Assembly: GCF_036324505.1 (NCBI RefSeq)
Contig: NC_086356.1
Coordinates: 12,695,244 to 12,759,243, forward strand
DNA: 64,000 nt
Source: Eleginops maclovinus
Lineage: Eukaryota; Chordata; Actinopteri; Perciformes; Eleginopidae
Direction: 5' to 3'
A program made the position numbers and the translations under genes. Below are positions 34,151 through 64,000 of the stretch, piece by piece. The notes under the pieces were generated by a model, which was not told the origin of the DNA, made no database searches, and saw nothing but the letters and a program-made list of their open reading frames with translations. Position 1 is the stretch's first letter. Every line of letters starts with the position of its first letter.

Positions 34151-37100
34151 TCATGTAGTGATATATTAACCAAGTCGATGTCCAAATGTTCCTCTTTCAC
34201 TGGGACTAACTTGTTGTTTGCTGAATAACAGCTCAGATGTAACCAAACTGATGCTGTCACCGGTTGTTGGGCTAACTAGCCACCGTAGTTGGGAGCTTGC
34301 ATGACGTTACCGTTACATTGTTGAATAAATGAGTTAACATCGGACACTTTAGTCGGGATTGTTTGGATTTGTGATTGCAGACGGGTTGTGTTTGTTAGTC
34401 CATAAGTCATAGCGTTATCAATTGTTCTACAGCAATGGGAAAAGGTTCGGATATTCCTTAGCCAACACGGTGTTAGCCTCCTTTTTGCCTTTTCAAACAG
34501 ATGTTTACATAAATAAAAAAACTGAAATTGATCACAGGTAGACCATATGTGTCTTAAATGTATCCTTGTTCTTATAAATGTGCTGTTTGCTTATATATAT
34601 TGCCGCACCATTTCTGTTTGTTGTACCTATGCAGTCTGTGTATGAGCAGGCTTGATCTGGAACTTGAATAACAACGTTACCTATTATTCTTTTATTGATT
34701 TCTTTTCATACCATGTTTGTAAAACATCATTCATATAGTTTGTATGCATTGTGAAAGTGTGCTCCGTCTAGCCGGTAAATGGTATGGATGATCTAATTTG
34801 ACTGATTTACATTATTTAGTCACATGATTTGAAAGTGGGCTTCAACATCAGGGAGTCACTGGGACCATATGTGTGACACGATTTCCTGACAGCCCAGATT
34901 TAAGTTTACGTTTCTATTACGTGGCTCTGAGAGGAGGAAAAGCAGTGACAGTTTTCTCTCTGGAGAAAGATTCAGTGTGTTGGGGAGTGACAGAGTAGTG
35001 CTGATGCTGCAGTCTGATCACATGGTCTTGATTCGCCTTCTCCTTGATGGATACCGTTTGGTGTTATTTCTATTTAATGAGCACACAAAACTGAAACAAG
35101 GAGTTTGTTATCATGACTTAACAACATTTAGCTTTAACTGGTTTCAGAATACATTCTCTCAAAGTATACCTTCCCAAGCCCTGAGAACCATAACACTTGA
35201 CTGGGTATAGAGATGTCACATGACGATCATGTGACTGGAAGCAGCCTGGTTGAAGGCCTCCAGATTTTGGTTCTCTAAAGCATAGCAATTATTTCATTTC
35301 TTTGAAGTTGAAACCAACTCTTCATTCACTTCTATTAGACCGTCATGTTGGTGTTTAAGTGCTGAACTTAGACATTAATTTGGATTCAAAGTTAGCTATG
35401 ACTCAACACATGAGTCATAGGGATAGATTCCCAGGTAATATAATGGTCACAGAAGAAGTTCATAGTTCTACAGATTGCTTTTTGCTTAGGTTAGCTAGTT
35501 GATGTTAAGCTCAGTGATTACCATATGTCAGGTCAGGTTGCAGAGTTTTGGAAGACTGTGGGTGTGAGCCAAGTCTTGACTGGGGACACTATCAAAAACA
35601 CAGTGGGCTTTGTTATCCCTTCAAGTTGTTTACATCTTTGTAAAAAATAAAGAACAAATATGCTTTGAGTTTATAATTTATTCATCTAAAATGTATCTCT
35701 GACTATTAGTTCTCTTGACTATTGATATTTTCTTTTTTAATGTTTTTTAGGCATAAGAATTTCAGTGCTTTCCTCAAAGCATTTTTGCTGTAGTCAGTAT
35801 GAGTGTCGGTATGAGCCATTATGATAGTACCAACCTGAACCAAGATCATTTTTATTGAAGCAGTTTTCCTTGACACCTCGACCTGAATTAACCTCCCTGA
35901 AGTTGCCCTGCAGCTCCTCTTCATTTCCTGTCTCTGAGCCTCTATAGTCTCCCACTTACTCCATTTTCTACTGCAAGTCTAAACCATTTATCCCTCTCTT
36001 TTTTTCCTCCTTATAAAGTCTTTCCCTTCTTAAGTGCTTGCTCTATTTTCGCTCCTTCTCTGATTCTCACATCACACCCATACACATCTCGTCTAGTTCT
36101 GTCAGCATTAATCCAGCCAGTCAAACATGGTCACTGGACTGCAGATGCTCGAGTATTAGCATAAGACCTGCACCAGGCTCTGATGTGGCAGAGTGATTTC
36201 TGTTTCCAGGAACCGCTCTAGCTGCAGCACAGTTTTCTCTGAGCTGTAGTTCAGAGGAAAGCACTCGTTCAAGGCAGACCATCTTAGCCAGGGACACAGA
36301 AACCATCATGGCTGCTGAATGAATATGCTCCTGATTATTAAGGCTGAATTATTTACTTCTGTACAGCAGTATGCAGCACCTTGATACAGGATTATGAAGC
36401 AGCATTTATTCAGGAAAAATACAACATGGGCAGGATATCTGGAGATGGCATTGTAAAGGGAAATTGCTCATGAGAGAAACCTGAAACAGCTTTGATGTTA
36501 CAAATGACCTGATCATTGATTTATGATCAAATCTGTACATGTTTGAAGATAGAGCATCTCCCCATGGCTGTTCAACCATTGTACATGTGTACTTATTAGA
36601 CGGCCAAATGCTAAACAAACTAACAACTCGACTCCCAATATTAATTGAAATTATTTTATTGATTCAAATGATCGTATTTCTTCCGCTAAGACAAAAAAAA
36701 CTGTTCCACATAGCACCAACGGCTGTAACTGTGACAACACCAACTTTATGGCAGCACAGATCTAGGTTTCCTTTAACTGTTCAAGTCTGTTTATAGTTTC
36801 TGATCTACTAACACATCCTTAAACACTGCAGAGCCCATCCCGTGTTCCTGTTAGCATTTACTTCCTGTCTGTCTTTCTTCTGTTAATTTATCTGACATCC
36901 AGCTCTCCCTATTTGTCCTTATTTTCCTTTTCTCTTGATCCTTCTTAACAACAGTCAATAAGTCATTGACAGCAGTCTGAACTACTGGATTAACAACGTG
37001 TCACTTGTTCTGAATTGACCAATCAGAATCGAGTATTCAACTAAGCCATGCAATAATGTGTGGTAATTGTGAAGGCTTTTCCCTGCCTGCTGCGAGTGTG

Positions 37101-38152
37101 AACAATGAAGCATCACTGTGTATCAAATAGGTGTCAGGGCTATTTTTAGCCCAACTCTGACAATATGTTTCTGGAGGTGTTTTTATGTGCATGTAAGGAT
37201 GTGCTGCACTGTTTTCTATAGACAGACTGAGTCACTGTGTTATTATTGGGGTGAGACAGACATTTGAGACAGTGGTCTTAGCTTCCAAATGTATGCCCTT
37301 ACTACTGAGGAGCTTTGTTCAAGCTTTCTTGCTAAAATATTACCCTTCACCTCTTTGTCTACATTACCTAGCCTACTGCTAATGGTTGTTTCTGAGCCTC
37401 TTGAGGGACAGAGCAGGCAAATTAACAGCATACAGTACATTAAGGCATTTTAAATGCATGTCACAATGTTACTGGACTGAATATAAAATGTTTTATAGAT
37501 CTTAAAATGACTGCTATGCATATTAGATGTATCAAATATACACACTGGGCATTATTACAATGATATCCCAAGGGTTGCAGGGCGATGCCAGTCACTCCCC
37601 AGAGTTTATACATACAGGACCATTCGGGTACAAGGCGTTTTTGTTCTGCATTTATTTATGTAACAAGAAATATCAAGTGTGTGGGAAGTGCATTCACCAC
37701 CGCCTAGTTATCCAAGCTAAACAAAGTAATAGTGTTTTGGTCTCTACAGTATCAATTGTGTCTGAGAAATGCTCAGATATGTTTGTGGTGTTAAGTTAAT
37801 GATTGCTGATATAATTCATCACTTTATTATTATTATCAGTGGGTAATACCAAACAGCATGAGATAAAGGTAATCACTCAATTAGTGCAACAAACTATTTG
37901 TTTATTGACATCCGTACAGAGGTTTTCTGTTTTTACTTCCTTAGTGTGCATTGACGGAGCATCTGGCCTGCCTGGGCTCACATTATAATTGCCCTCTTTT
38001 GTATAAAAAAACCAACCTGCAGCACAAATTCCGTTGAATTATTGCCCTTGTCTGAATTACTAGAAAATATCTAAGTGATAGAACTGCAAATAGCCTTGTC
38101 TCGCAGTTCACATGTCTAAACTTCCCCTCCTCTCTTCTCTTTCAGAGCCACA

Positions 38153-43395
<5,243 letters not shown>

Positions 43396-44892
43396 TGACC
43401 AAGCAAACCCGCGCCATCCCTCTCTTCTTTCCTCCTTCTCTCTCTGTCCCCCCCCCCCCCCACACCCACCCTTCCATCCATTCCTCCACCTCCGTACGTC
43501 CATCCTCCCTCACTGCACCAGGAGCATCAGAGAAGGGCTGCGGAGTGAAGGACTGAGGGATGGATATCGACTTGGGCCAGACTGAGCTGGGCTGTGTGGA
43601 CTACATCTCCCCCTCCTTCTCTCTCTCTCTCTCTCTCTGTCTCGTCCCTTCTCTCTCAAATCTGTCAGTGTGTGTTGTCATCCCATAACTCTCTTTTACT
43701 CCCCTCCGCTCCTCTTGCACCATTCAGTCTAGTCCCTCCCCCCCGTCACAGTATGCTAGACGTCGCCACGCATCACACGGGTTACTGACACGTTAGATAG
43801 ACGTACCGCCCATACGATCACGATAAACCGAGACTGTTTTTTACGTTGGGTTTTATAACTATCTCATCCACCGCTCATCACTTCTGAACGAATAGGATCT
43901 TAAATGATACTCTCCTAACATCCCTCCTGCATGGTCCTCCACTCGAGACATGCGGGCGTGATATCTCACTCCCCTAATTTTTGGCGGGATCAGACAGTGA
44001 CACAGGGACAGGCAGAGGGTCTCCAGTGGTTTTCAAAGCCGAGAGAGCGTTCCAGCAGGATTTAAACCTGATTGTGGTTTTTAATTCTGTTTCTGCTGCT
44101 CGGCACCGAGAGTTCCCTTTGCCAGATGTGGCAACACTGATGTTCTCAGGAGAGAGGAGGAATAATTCACAAAACCAGAAAAAGTTATTCCTCAACCTCT
44201 CCTCTGAGAAATCACCGGAAGGAATATTTTCCAGCTCGTCTGGGGGTATCAACTGACGACATGGCTTTCCTGTTTTTGATAGATTCATTCACATCGGTTT
44301 CTTTAAACCAGCTCTCCCTCTCGTCCCCCAAGTCATATCAACAGATTCTGTCTTTACCAGCATTTTCTTTGTCATTGTTTGTTGCCTTACTATAATTAAT
44401 GTGACTACTCTTTAATCTCTATTATTGTATCGCTGCACTCTTCACACTGCTGTTGGACTCACCCCTGAGTCAGGGAATCAACTCTTTTAGATTAAGCATT
44501 TTACCGGAGAATGAAAGTGTTGGCGCACATTGTATAAAATATCAGCAGCATGGTCACAACACTCCTTTCTCTGATGCTGAAGAGCTGATCTGTTCCTTTG
44601 GGCGGTTGTTCCTCTGCCTTGTATAAAACGACACCGAGCAGCATGCAGCCCCCCAAAACACCTTATCAGAAACCCAATTGTCTTTTCTTTTTAAAGTAAA
44701 AAAAAAACGTTCTGTACCATAGTGATCCCTGATTGGACGGCTGTATATATCGCTTCTTAACTATCGGTGATGACCGCGCTACTTGGAAATTTAGACATTT
44801 TATTTGCTGGCTCTGCCAAGATCTGTACAGTTGATGTGCTCGTGGGTTGCCTGTAATTCATGCTTGGGAAATTCTGTAACATAGTTTCTATT

Positions 44893-44898
44893 AATAAA
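44893..44898 (+). terminator. rab14: Proximal candidate poly(A) signal of rab14
   Basis: AATAAA followed by tgtatgt, a GT-rich downstream context. Confidence 0.45.
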
Positions 44899-45400
44899 TG
44901 TATGTAAAGGACAGACACCTAACCCCCCCCCCCCCGGCCCCAACCACCCTGTCTGCACACTACTGAACCTGTCGATTGGTTGAAGGGAGAGGAAGTGGAT
45001 GGATATGATGTGAAAACTAGTATTTATGTCTGCAAACTCTAATTCCTTATTTCTTTACGGAGTGGAGCATGGGGCACTTTTCTGTTTATATTCTGTTTTT
45101 CCACCCCATCATCCCTCCACCACATGGGAGGGGCCTGCATCGCTGTCTTAACTTTTTGGGGAGTGGGGATTGGTTTGTTATTGTAGGAAGTTGGTGGGCT
45201 GGGTCTTCCTTTTTCCTGTGTCCCACCCTCTTTGCAGTCTTGAGTGACCACTTCCTGCTTTTGTCTGTCCACAAGTACAACAAAAAGTACATATGTATAA
45301 ATTTTTAAGGAGCTGTGCTAACATTTAAATGCATTGAGTGTATATGATTTTAAATTGTTGACATTTTGATTTTAATGACAAAATACTCTAGACAGAAAAA

Positions 45401-45406
45401 AATAAA
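45401..45406 (+). terminator. rab14: Distal candidate poly(A) signal of rab14
   Basis: AATAAA followed within 15-45 bases by a strongly T/GT-rich element (ttgctgtgtc...ttgttgttgc), the typical cleavage-site arrangement. Confidence 0.65.
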
Positions 45407-45529
45407 TTATACATAACCTGTTGCTGTGTCTCCTTTGTGATTTGTTGTTGCTTTGATAACAGGAATACATTGCTCAAGATGTTTATTAACTTCTGCTCAG
45501 AAAAAAGCGTCAGACTCCGTCATGTATTT

Positions 45530-47055
45530 CAAGTAGCACAACTGCTTTGTATTTTATTGCAACAAAAATTGCACCAAGGCTAAAGAGAGAATAGGAAAAC
45601 ATATTTACAAAGGAAAGCAAAGTTTGTCTACAAAATTGGTGAGAAGACTTAGACATTAAAGTAGTGGTATGGTTGAAAAGGAGCGGAATCAACAAAAAAA
45701 GAAAAGATGAGCCATCACTGACAGTACCATGTTGAAGTCGAGGCAGCTTGCAGTGAACGCAGTCAGACAGGGCACGGGACTACAGCACAGCTACTGAAAG
45801 AGGATGTTACAGTGGAATTTCATAGGTGTTTTAGTCTATAATGGTCAGCTTATCACTTATTATTTTGTAAGACAGCAAGTGACAGATTCATTAACATTTC
45901 AGTCCAGTGTTTCCCCCAGGATATTTTTATTTTTGCTGGGGTGGAAAGGCCTCTGAAACAGCAACGTGTCACTAACCCTCCAAAAAGAAGAGTCCTTTCA
46001 ATGGTGAGAAACAATGATCACTCTTTACAGATCGAACAAGGGGGATGGGGGGGGGGGCTGCTACTGATGGCTTTTGTGACTGGCATGTAGAGAATTAGTT
46101 TTACAAAAAGGTCCAGTCTGAGGACAACATAAAAGTCTGATCCACAAAGAAGCAGATTGTGCACCCTGGTCCCTCTCTCTCCAGTATCGACTGGAGACAA
46201 AGGCTTTTTGGTATGGCAATAACACATGTATATCTAATAAACAAAACTGTTCTTATCCACTCTGCCACATCTCTGAAGAGGCTAGTCCTAAACATCTCTG
46301 CCAATAGTGTTGAAGGCACTACTTGTCACCAAAGTGAGCAGTGAGGCAAGAAAGGTGAAAACCAGAAGCTCATTCTGCCGTCTTTGCTTGCTCCCATTAT
46401 TATTTTATGGCACATGGTTGCAAATACTGCAAAAAAAAGCATTCATACGGAACAAACACTGACACGTTTTCAGCACTCAACCAGTCACTGATGAAATGCA
46501 ACATGTTGGACAGAGGCATCATAAACACTGAATCCAGATGCTCCCTGATTCTCACAATGTGACAATGGAAATATGAGATCAGTTGTTTAAAAGTTAGAAG
46601 GCATCCTAGAACAAGATGAGGTTAAGTGTTTTTATGTCATTGTCATTGGCATCGATGAAAAATCATTCTTTGAACAGTGACATATCAAAGGCCTCTACTA
46701 GTGTCATCGATAAAGGGGGAGAGCACAGCGAGAGTACATAAGACATGATCATTTCAGAAACGATTGGTGAAAAGTCACGTTGATAAAGTGTTGGCCCCTC
46801 GCCTCTCATAAAGACAGTTCATTCACGTTAAGGCTTTTCAATATTGCAAACTCTCACCACCCTACAGAGAGATTCCTTTGATTCCATCCACAGTCACCAC
46901 AGGCTGAAGTGTCTCAGAGTGAACTGTAGTGACACTCCGCTGCTCGCACGCAGGCGTTACCCCCCCCTTACTGGAGCTCAGCATGGACTGCTCAGGAAAG
47001 AGGGTAGTGTAGGGAACAGTCTGTATCAGTTTCAGTTCTTGGTATCTTGATGGCG
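45530..47055 (-). other. abl1: abl1 3' UTR
   Basis: About 1.5 kb between the abl1 stop codon and a minus-strand AATAAA. No other exon is recognisable. The end is inferred from the hexamer only. Confidence 0.6.
45553..45558 (-). terminator. abl1: Candidate poly(A) signal of abl1
   Basis: tttatt on the plus strand reads GCAATAAAATAC on the minus strand. It lies only about 147 bases from the distal rab14 signal on the opposite strand. Confidence 0.55.
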
Positions 47056-59280
<12,225 letters not shown>

Positions 59281-60799
59281 TTTCATTTGCTTTCTTTCCC
59301 TTCCCGCTTGAAAATGTTGTTGCTTGTTCAAATCAGACGTCCCTTGAACGCTCTGCCTCTACATGTGTCCAACAAAAGGAAAGTTCAAACGCAAGACAAA
59401 AATGGAAAAAAAGGGAAACAGCACCAATGGAAAATAGTTGTTGAAATATACTGGTTTTCTTTCCTTCAGTCCTCTCAGATAGTCTAAATCATCTTTTCTC
59501 TCCACTCCTTGCCGAAACAGAAAAAGCAGAGTCCGCTGTCCGGCAAAGTCTATCAACTTTCTCTTCTGAGCGTCTCCATGTTTTTTTTCCCTCTTTTGCT
59601 TTTGGGCTCTTGGTTAGCTCCACTTTGGAAGGGTAAAACGGCTATCCCAAAGCACGGGTTTGGTCCGAAAGCTTGCTCCAAATGTAGATGTGTCAGTTGA
59701 GTGGGCAGTAGGGCAGTCTGGTCGGTGCCATTCCTCGCTCCGGTCCCCTGTGTGAGTGTGTTTCTGAGGCACAGGGACTACTCCTGCTACAGCTGCCAAC
59801 AAAGGGCCTCTTTCAGGCTCAGCCCGCTGCACTCAATGACATCAGCTGAGCCCTCCCACCTCCAGCAGCAAACACACACAATGAGAGGGAGAGACCGCTT
59901 CCACATACACAAGCACTCTCCAAGAGGAATATAAACAACAGCACACCGTAGCCTGAAGAGCAAGCGTACATGTGGAACAACTGCTGCAGGGGTCTTATTT
60001 GAAACTTTGACTGGCGCTCAGTTTCAGTATGGACCCCAAAAAAAGTCTTCTTCCGTTCTGTTGAAGTCATGAGATGATTACAAGAAACCCCTCCTCCAAC
60101 TTCTTGACCCCCCTCCCCCCTCTGACTGTCTTGCTGTGCTCTCTCTTCCTTCTGACTAAACCTTTTCTCCTCTCATCATTCAGAAATGTTTACAGGTTGA
60201 AGAAAATCATTCCTGGAGGAGCATGACTGGGTTTTAAAGTAGCTAAAGCAGTCAATCAAGAGCTGAAAAAAGCAAGGGAAGTATACCCCTTAGCATTCTG
60301 TGGACTTCTCAAATTTACATGCATATAAAGAAAGCAATGTGATATTGATACAACAGGATATTGTTGTTTTGTGTATGGGCTTACAGTATTGTTGGCTGTC
60401 TGTCCACTTAGGTTGAAACCACTAAAAATGCAGACTGTCTGACGGATATTTTTCCATTAAATGACAAACATCGCTTAGAGATAAGAAGCCATGTCAAAGA
60501 GATGATTAAATGCTGATGGGAAGCCGGCTTGATGACTCAAATAGCATGAGTGCCAAACCAGATCACTGGCTGACCTGGTCATTGGAATTCCAATGACGGA
60601 GTGCAGAATGGAGTAATAATAATGTCAGTGACATCTTAATATTAATCGACGTACCTATGTATCCGTGTTGCTGACTCCATATAAACCAGAGTTTGCCATT
60701 TTTGTCTAAAGCAACTGTTCTGGTCCAGTAAATGTTTCAGAAGTCAAGCTAATGTATGTGCCACAGATAAGACAAGGAGAAATTTGAGTATAAAGAAGA

Positions 60800-60821
60800 G
60801 GGGGGGGGGGGGGGGGGCGGG
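60800..60821 (+). repeat. Poly(G) tract
   Basis: Eighteen consecutive G, then C and three more G. The length may be unreliable in the assembly. Confidence 0.9.
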
Positions 60822-62350
60822 TCTGAACAATGAGCTAGTTCCATCAGATAAAGACTAACATTTAAGGACAGCTTTGATACTGGCTGGGCATGTGTTCTCA
60901 GACTTTTTGAATTATATTATTATAGTGCTTGTTTTATAGGAGACTTCTGACATTTTGAAAAGTCCAACAATTCAGGAAAGGCATAATTTAAAAAAGGTCC
61001 TCTGAACTATTTCTAAACAGACAGTTAGCTGACAATATTAAGATTTATATTTTGAACTTTGGGAGGAATCCTAAAAACTGTAAATCACCGGTGACTTTAC
61101 AGACTTGACAAGAGTTCGCTCAACATTACACATCCACATAAATTACCCAAAGTTATATGCGTGTCTGTTTTGGTGTGGGAAGTAGTGGTTTCACTGTTTT
61201 ATTAGCATCTCTTGGTATTCATAACATGGCTCAGTCTCCTTGCAAAAAAATGACCTCAATATTCTGAACATCCAGTCCCATGGCACCAGGCCCTCCATCA
61301 CCGCTGCAGTGCTGGTATGGCAAACATTTGTGTTCCTCTCAAGCACCACCCCAAAAGCCAATTAAGAAGAAATGCAGTCTTCCTCAAACTCTGAGAAAGG
61401 CCCATTAACTCACCGCAGTCACAAAGTGTTGTGGAGATGAGAGGATGAAGGGAAGAGGAGAGGAGAGGGGCAATAAAAAATAAAAAAAATGGAGGAGGAA
61501 AGAGGAAAAAAGGTTGCAGATGGAGAAACATGAAGCACATTGTTTGGAAGTGAGCTCATAGGAGAATTGCTCGCTCGCGTTTTATAATCCGGGGCCGTGT
61601 ATGTTAACAGTTAGCTGACGTACATCCACCCACGGGATGGATTTTGGCCCTTTTCCTCACAAAGTACCCCCCTCCTGCTTTTCTGATTCCGGAGAAACAG
61701 ACAGACAGACACAAACTGTGAAGCGGCAACTGTGTACCAATTCAAACTATATTGGAGTTATAGCATTTAGTTAATGTTGACATGAATCAATATTTCCATA
61801 TTTGACTGAATAATTTCATCATATATCAAATCCTAACTGTCAATTATGAACGAGGCATTACTTTCACACTTCATTTTTAACCAGAATTCTCTGAGCGACA
61901 ATGCCACCAAGTCATTCATGTGATTACGTGATTAACTGCTACTGAAATCTGCTATGAACATTTTGAAATGTGGCAAGGCAATGAAGGAACATTCCACTTG
62001 TATGATAAATGCATACTTGGTAAGAAGATATTGTCTTTAGGCTAAATTTCAATATGACAATGATACTGGAGGGCCGCTCGATTTCTGTCCTAGCCACTCC
62101 AGTCTTACAAACCTAATGACGTTCTCTTATAATATATTATTTATATATAATAAGCCAGCCAACATTTGGTTGATACAGTTCTAACAAAGTGAGCTTTGCT
62201 AATTACAGAGGAGGATAGGACTGAGACGACAAAGGTTCATAATAATAGCAAATTCTGAATTGCACATTGCCTAAACCCAGCAGTTGCAGCATGTAACAGT
62301 CCAGAGTACTTAAATATCAGACACTCAAGAACCAGGTATGTGTGTGTATG

Positions 62351-62381
62351 TGTGAGTGTGAGTGTGAGTGTGAGTGTGAGT
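62351..62381 (+). repeat. (GTGTGA)n short tandem repeat
   Basis: About five hexamer copies flanked by GT-rich sequence. The open frame with Cys-Glu repeats here is an artefact. Confidence 0.85.
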
Positions 62382-63328
62382 GTGTGTGTACGTACATGTG
62401 GCTGTTTACTCAGGGCCCTCTGGAGAATGCAGCCAGGGTGTCAGAGGCGTGCAGTCCAGCACATGAGGTTAAGGGGTTTGGACATAATTCTCCACTTAGC
62501 ATTGTCCACAGGGAGAGAGCACACTTAAAAACAAAACAGTGGCTGCTACGGTTCAAGGTGAACGGCGCTAGCATCAGCCTGAGGTGGTAATATGTTACTA
62601 ATGTGGACAACACTAAAACATAGAAGCAAACATGCAAAGGTTTTAAAATGTTAAGCCTATTGTGTAGAGAACCAAATGCAAACAAAATTCTCTCAGCCAA
62701 TTCTCTCTCTCTTTAAGAGCGGTTTTCCAACTGTATTTTACATGGAAACAATGAAACTGACCCAAAGGTCATTAAACACATTTTATGATGAAATCCACTT
62801 TATGTGCATGCTTATGTTCGCAGAGAAACTCTCTCTTTAGCCAAATCCTGCTCATTTGAGGTGACCCGTTAACAATCCACTGTCAGCTCAGCTTTACAGC
62901 AATCTTCCATACAGACACGTGGGGAAGATCTGCTAGCACGCAAAGTGAGACAGAGGAAGGTAAACCCAGACGACCTATTGGAACAGGACTCGAGGAACAA
63001 TTTTATCATGGACACAAAATAGGGCAACACAAACCAGGTGACTAAGCAGAACCTTTGCTCGTTTCTCTGCACGATAGACTGCTGTAGGCCCAGACAAAAG
63101 TACGCAGTGCCAAGAATATTCAAACCTGCAGAGAATAGAAATGTATGCATGCTAGGCGAGAATTTAAATTCCATACTTTGAAAAAAAGAAGAAAGCCAGG
63201 TCAAATGCACACCGCTATTCATCACTTGTTAGGAATAAAATGCTGGACTAATCATCGCGTCCAAAGGCGAAAATTAAGAAGGCGAAAGAGTGCCCGTACA
63301 AATGAGATCTACTCAGAAATAGCAACCT

Positions 63329-63351
63329 GTGTGTGTGTGTGTGTGTGTGTG
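63329..63351. repeat. Short (GT)n tract
   Basis: About eleven GT units; no gene nearby is recognised. Confidence 0.9.
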
Positions 63352-64000
63352 AGAAGAGAGGGTGCTAATCCAGACATTTTCTGAATTTAACAACTCAATT
63401 TGTGAGCTGGAGTGAAGGCCCAACTTTTTTTATATTCCATTGTTTTATGAGTGTGCAGACAAGGAGAGCCAAACTGTTTCAGGAGGGGAAGAGAGAGCAG
63501 AAAAGAAAAGGCGTGTGTGTACGGGAAGTTTGCAATCGAAAGAGACAGCTAGCACTAAAGATTATGCTATCACCTTGGGTGTTCAATTCCACAGCATACA
63601 CAGATAACACCTCAATAAGAGCAGACAGACACAGTAAACAGTGAAGAGAGTCTGTTTTTACAAACTATCAACCGTAAATGTCTTGGAGATGTTATCTAGA
63701 TGACTGTGGAAAGACCCCATTAGTGTATGCCCATTGGGGTGCAAACAGAAACAGATACATCGAGGAGTGACTCTATGAGGCTCTCGGGCCGCAGCAGTGG
63801 AGCTGCTTCGGTTCTTCATTGTGTCTAAGTGGATCCAGATGCAGCAAGCATAGCCGGCCTCCTCTTATAGCGCTATGAAGAGCAGCTTAACACAACACAA
63901 AGGGACAAGACAGCATACCCGGACTGTATGGACTGGACTGTGAGGAGAAGAACAAACCACAAATAATGCATCTGACAGGATGATGGCCAAGTGGATAGGG

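Larger units (their letters stand above)
43396..45425 (+). other. rab14: rab14 3' UTR
   Basis: About 2 kb from the stop codon to just past the distal AATAAA. It includes a CT-repeat near 43619-43640 and two long C-runs (near 43449 and 44924). No other gene is visible. A proximal AATAAA at 44893-44898 could give a transcript about 500 bases shorter. Mammalian RAB14 also has a long 3' UTR. Confidence 0.65.
59281..64000. other. Region upstream of abl1 exon Ia
   Basis: The first several hundred bases should contain the Ia promoter and 5' UTR, but no TATA box or confident start site is visible. The frame is open upstream to an in-frame ATG at 59331. No Ib exon (the myristoylation-signal exon) or other gene was recognised up to the window end. 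If the Ib exon lies beyond the window, this is also intron of the Ib transcript. Confidence 0.5.

Noticed and set aside
59900..59945. Possible TATA-like element upstream of abl1 exon Ia
   Set aside because: On the abl1 strand the sequence reads TTTATATT rather than a clear TATA box, and no start site is known.

Overview
This is vertebrate nuclear DNA, almost certainly from a ray-finned (teleost) fish. The genes are split into many short exons with GT-AG introns, the encoded proteins are vertebrate orthologues that differ from mammals in fish-like ways, the non-coding DNA is AT-rich, and it is crowded with long, nearly pure CA/GT and GATA microsatellites. I saw no bacterial, phage or viral genes, and no CRISPR array.

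Layout. Positions 1-13.5 kb hold no gene I can support: microsatellites, two perfect hairpins and a G-rich tract in otherwise featureless DNA. Positions about 13.5-21.15 kb hold ddx54 on the minus strand, in 20 coding exons that join in frame to 888 codons. Its intron 1 carries a tRNA-Cys(GCA) gene on the same strand, intron 15 is GC-AG, and intron 18 has the features of a U12-type (minor spliceosome) intron. Positions 21.4-27 kb are intergenic. Positions 27.26-32.27 kb hold a three-exon plus-strand gene for a 132-residue Ly6/uPAR-domain protein, predicted GPI-anchored, which I cannot assign to a named orthologue. Positions about 33.4-45.42 kb hold rab14 on the plus strand: a probable non-coding first exon, then seven coding exons giving 215 residues, then a 3' UTR of about 2 kb. 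Positions about 45.53-59.28 kb hold abl1 on the minus strand, with eleven coding exons starting from the type Ia first exon and joining to 1100 residues. Positions 59.3-64 kb lie upstream of abl1 exon Ia and contain no recognisable exon. The myristoylated Ib first exon was not seen.

The four protein genes do not form a pathway. DDX54 is a nucleolar DEAD-box helicase, RAB14 a Golgi/endosome trafficking GTPase, ABL1 a non-receptor tyrosine kinase, and the Ly6 protein is probably at the cell surface. rab14 and abl1 converge, with poly(A) signals only about 150 bases apart. In human, RAB14 and ABL1 lie megabases apart on 9q and DDX54 is on 12q24, so this arrangement is itself informative.

Exon coordinates were derived by hand by matching splice sites to reading-frame phase. 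For ddx54, rab14, abl1 and the Ly6 gene the summed exon lengths are exact multiples of three and end at a stop codon, which is good internal support. I did not find an exotic new system. The most interesting items are the U12-type intron, the intronic tRNA gene, the unassigned Ly6 gene and the very long dinucleotide arrays placed just downstream of exons in rab14 and abl1.
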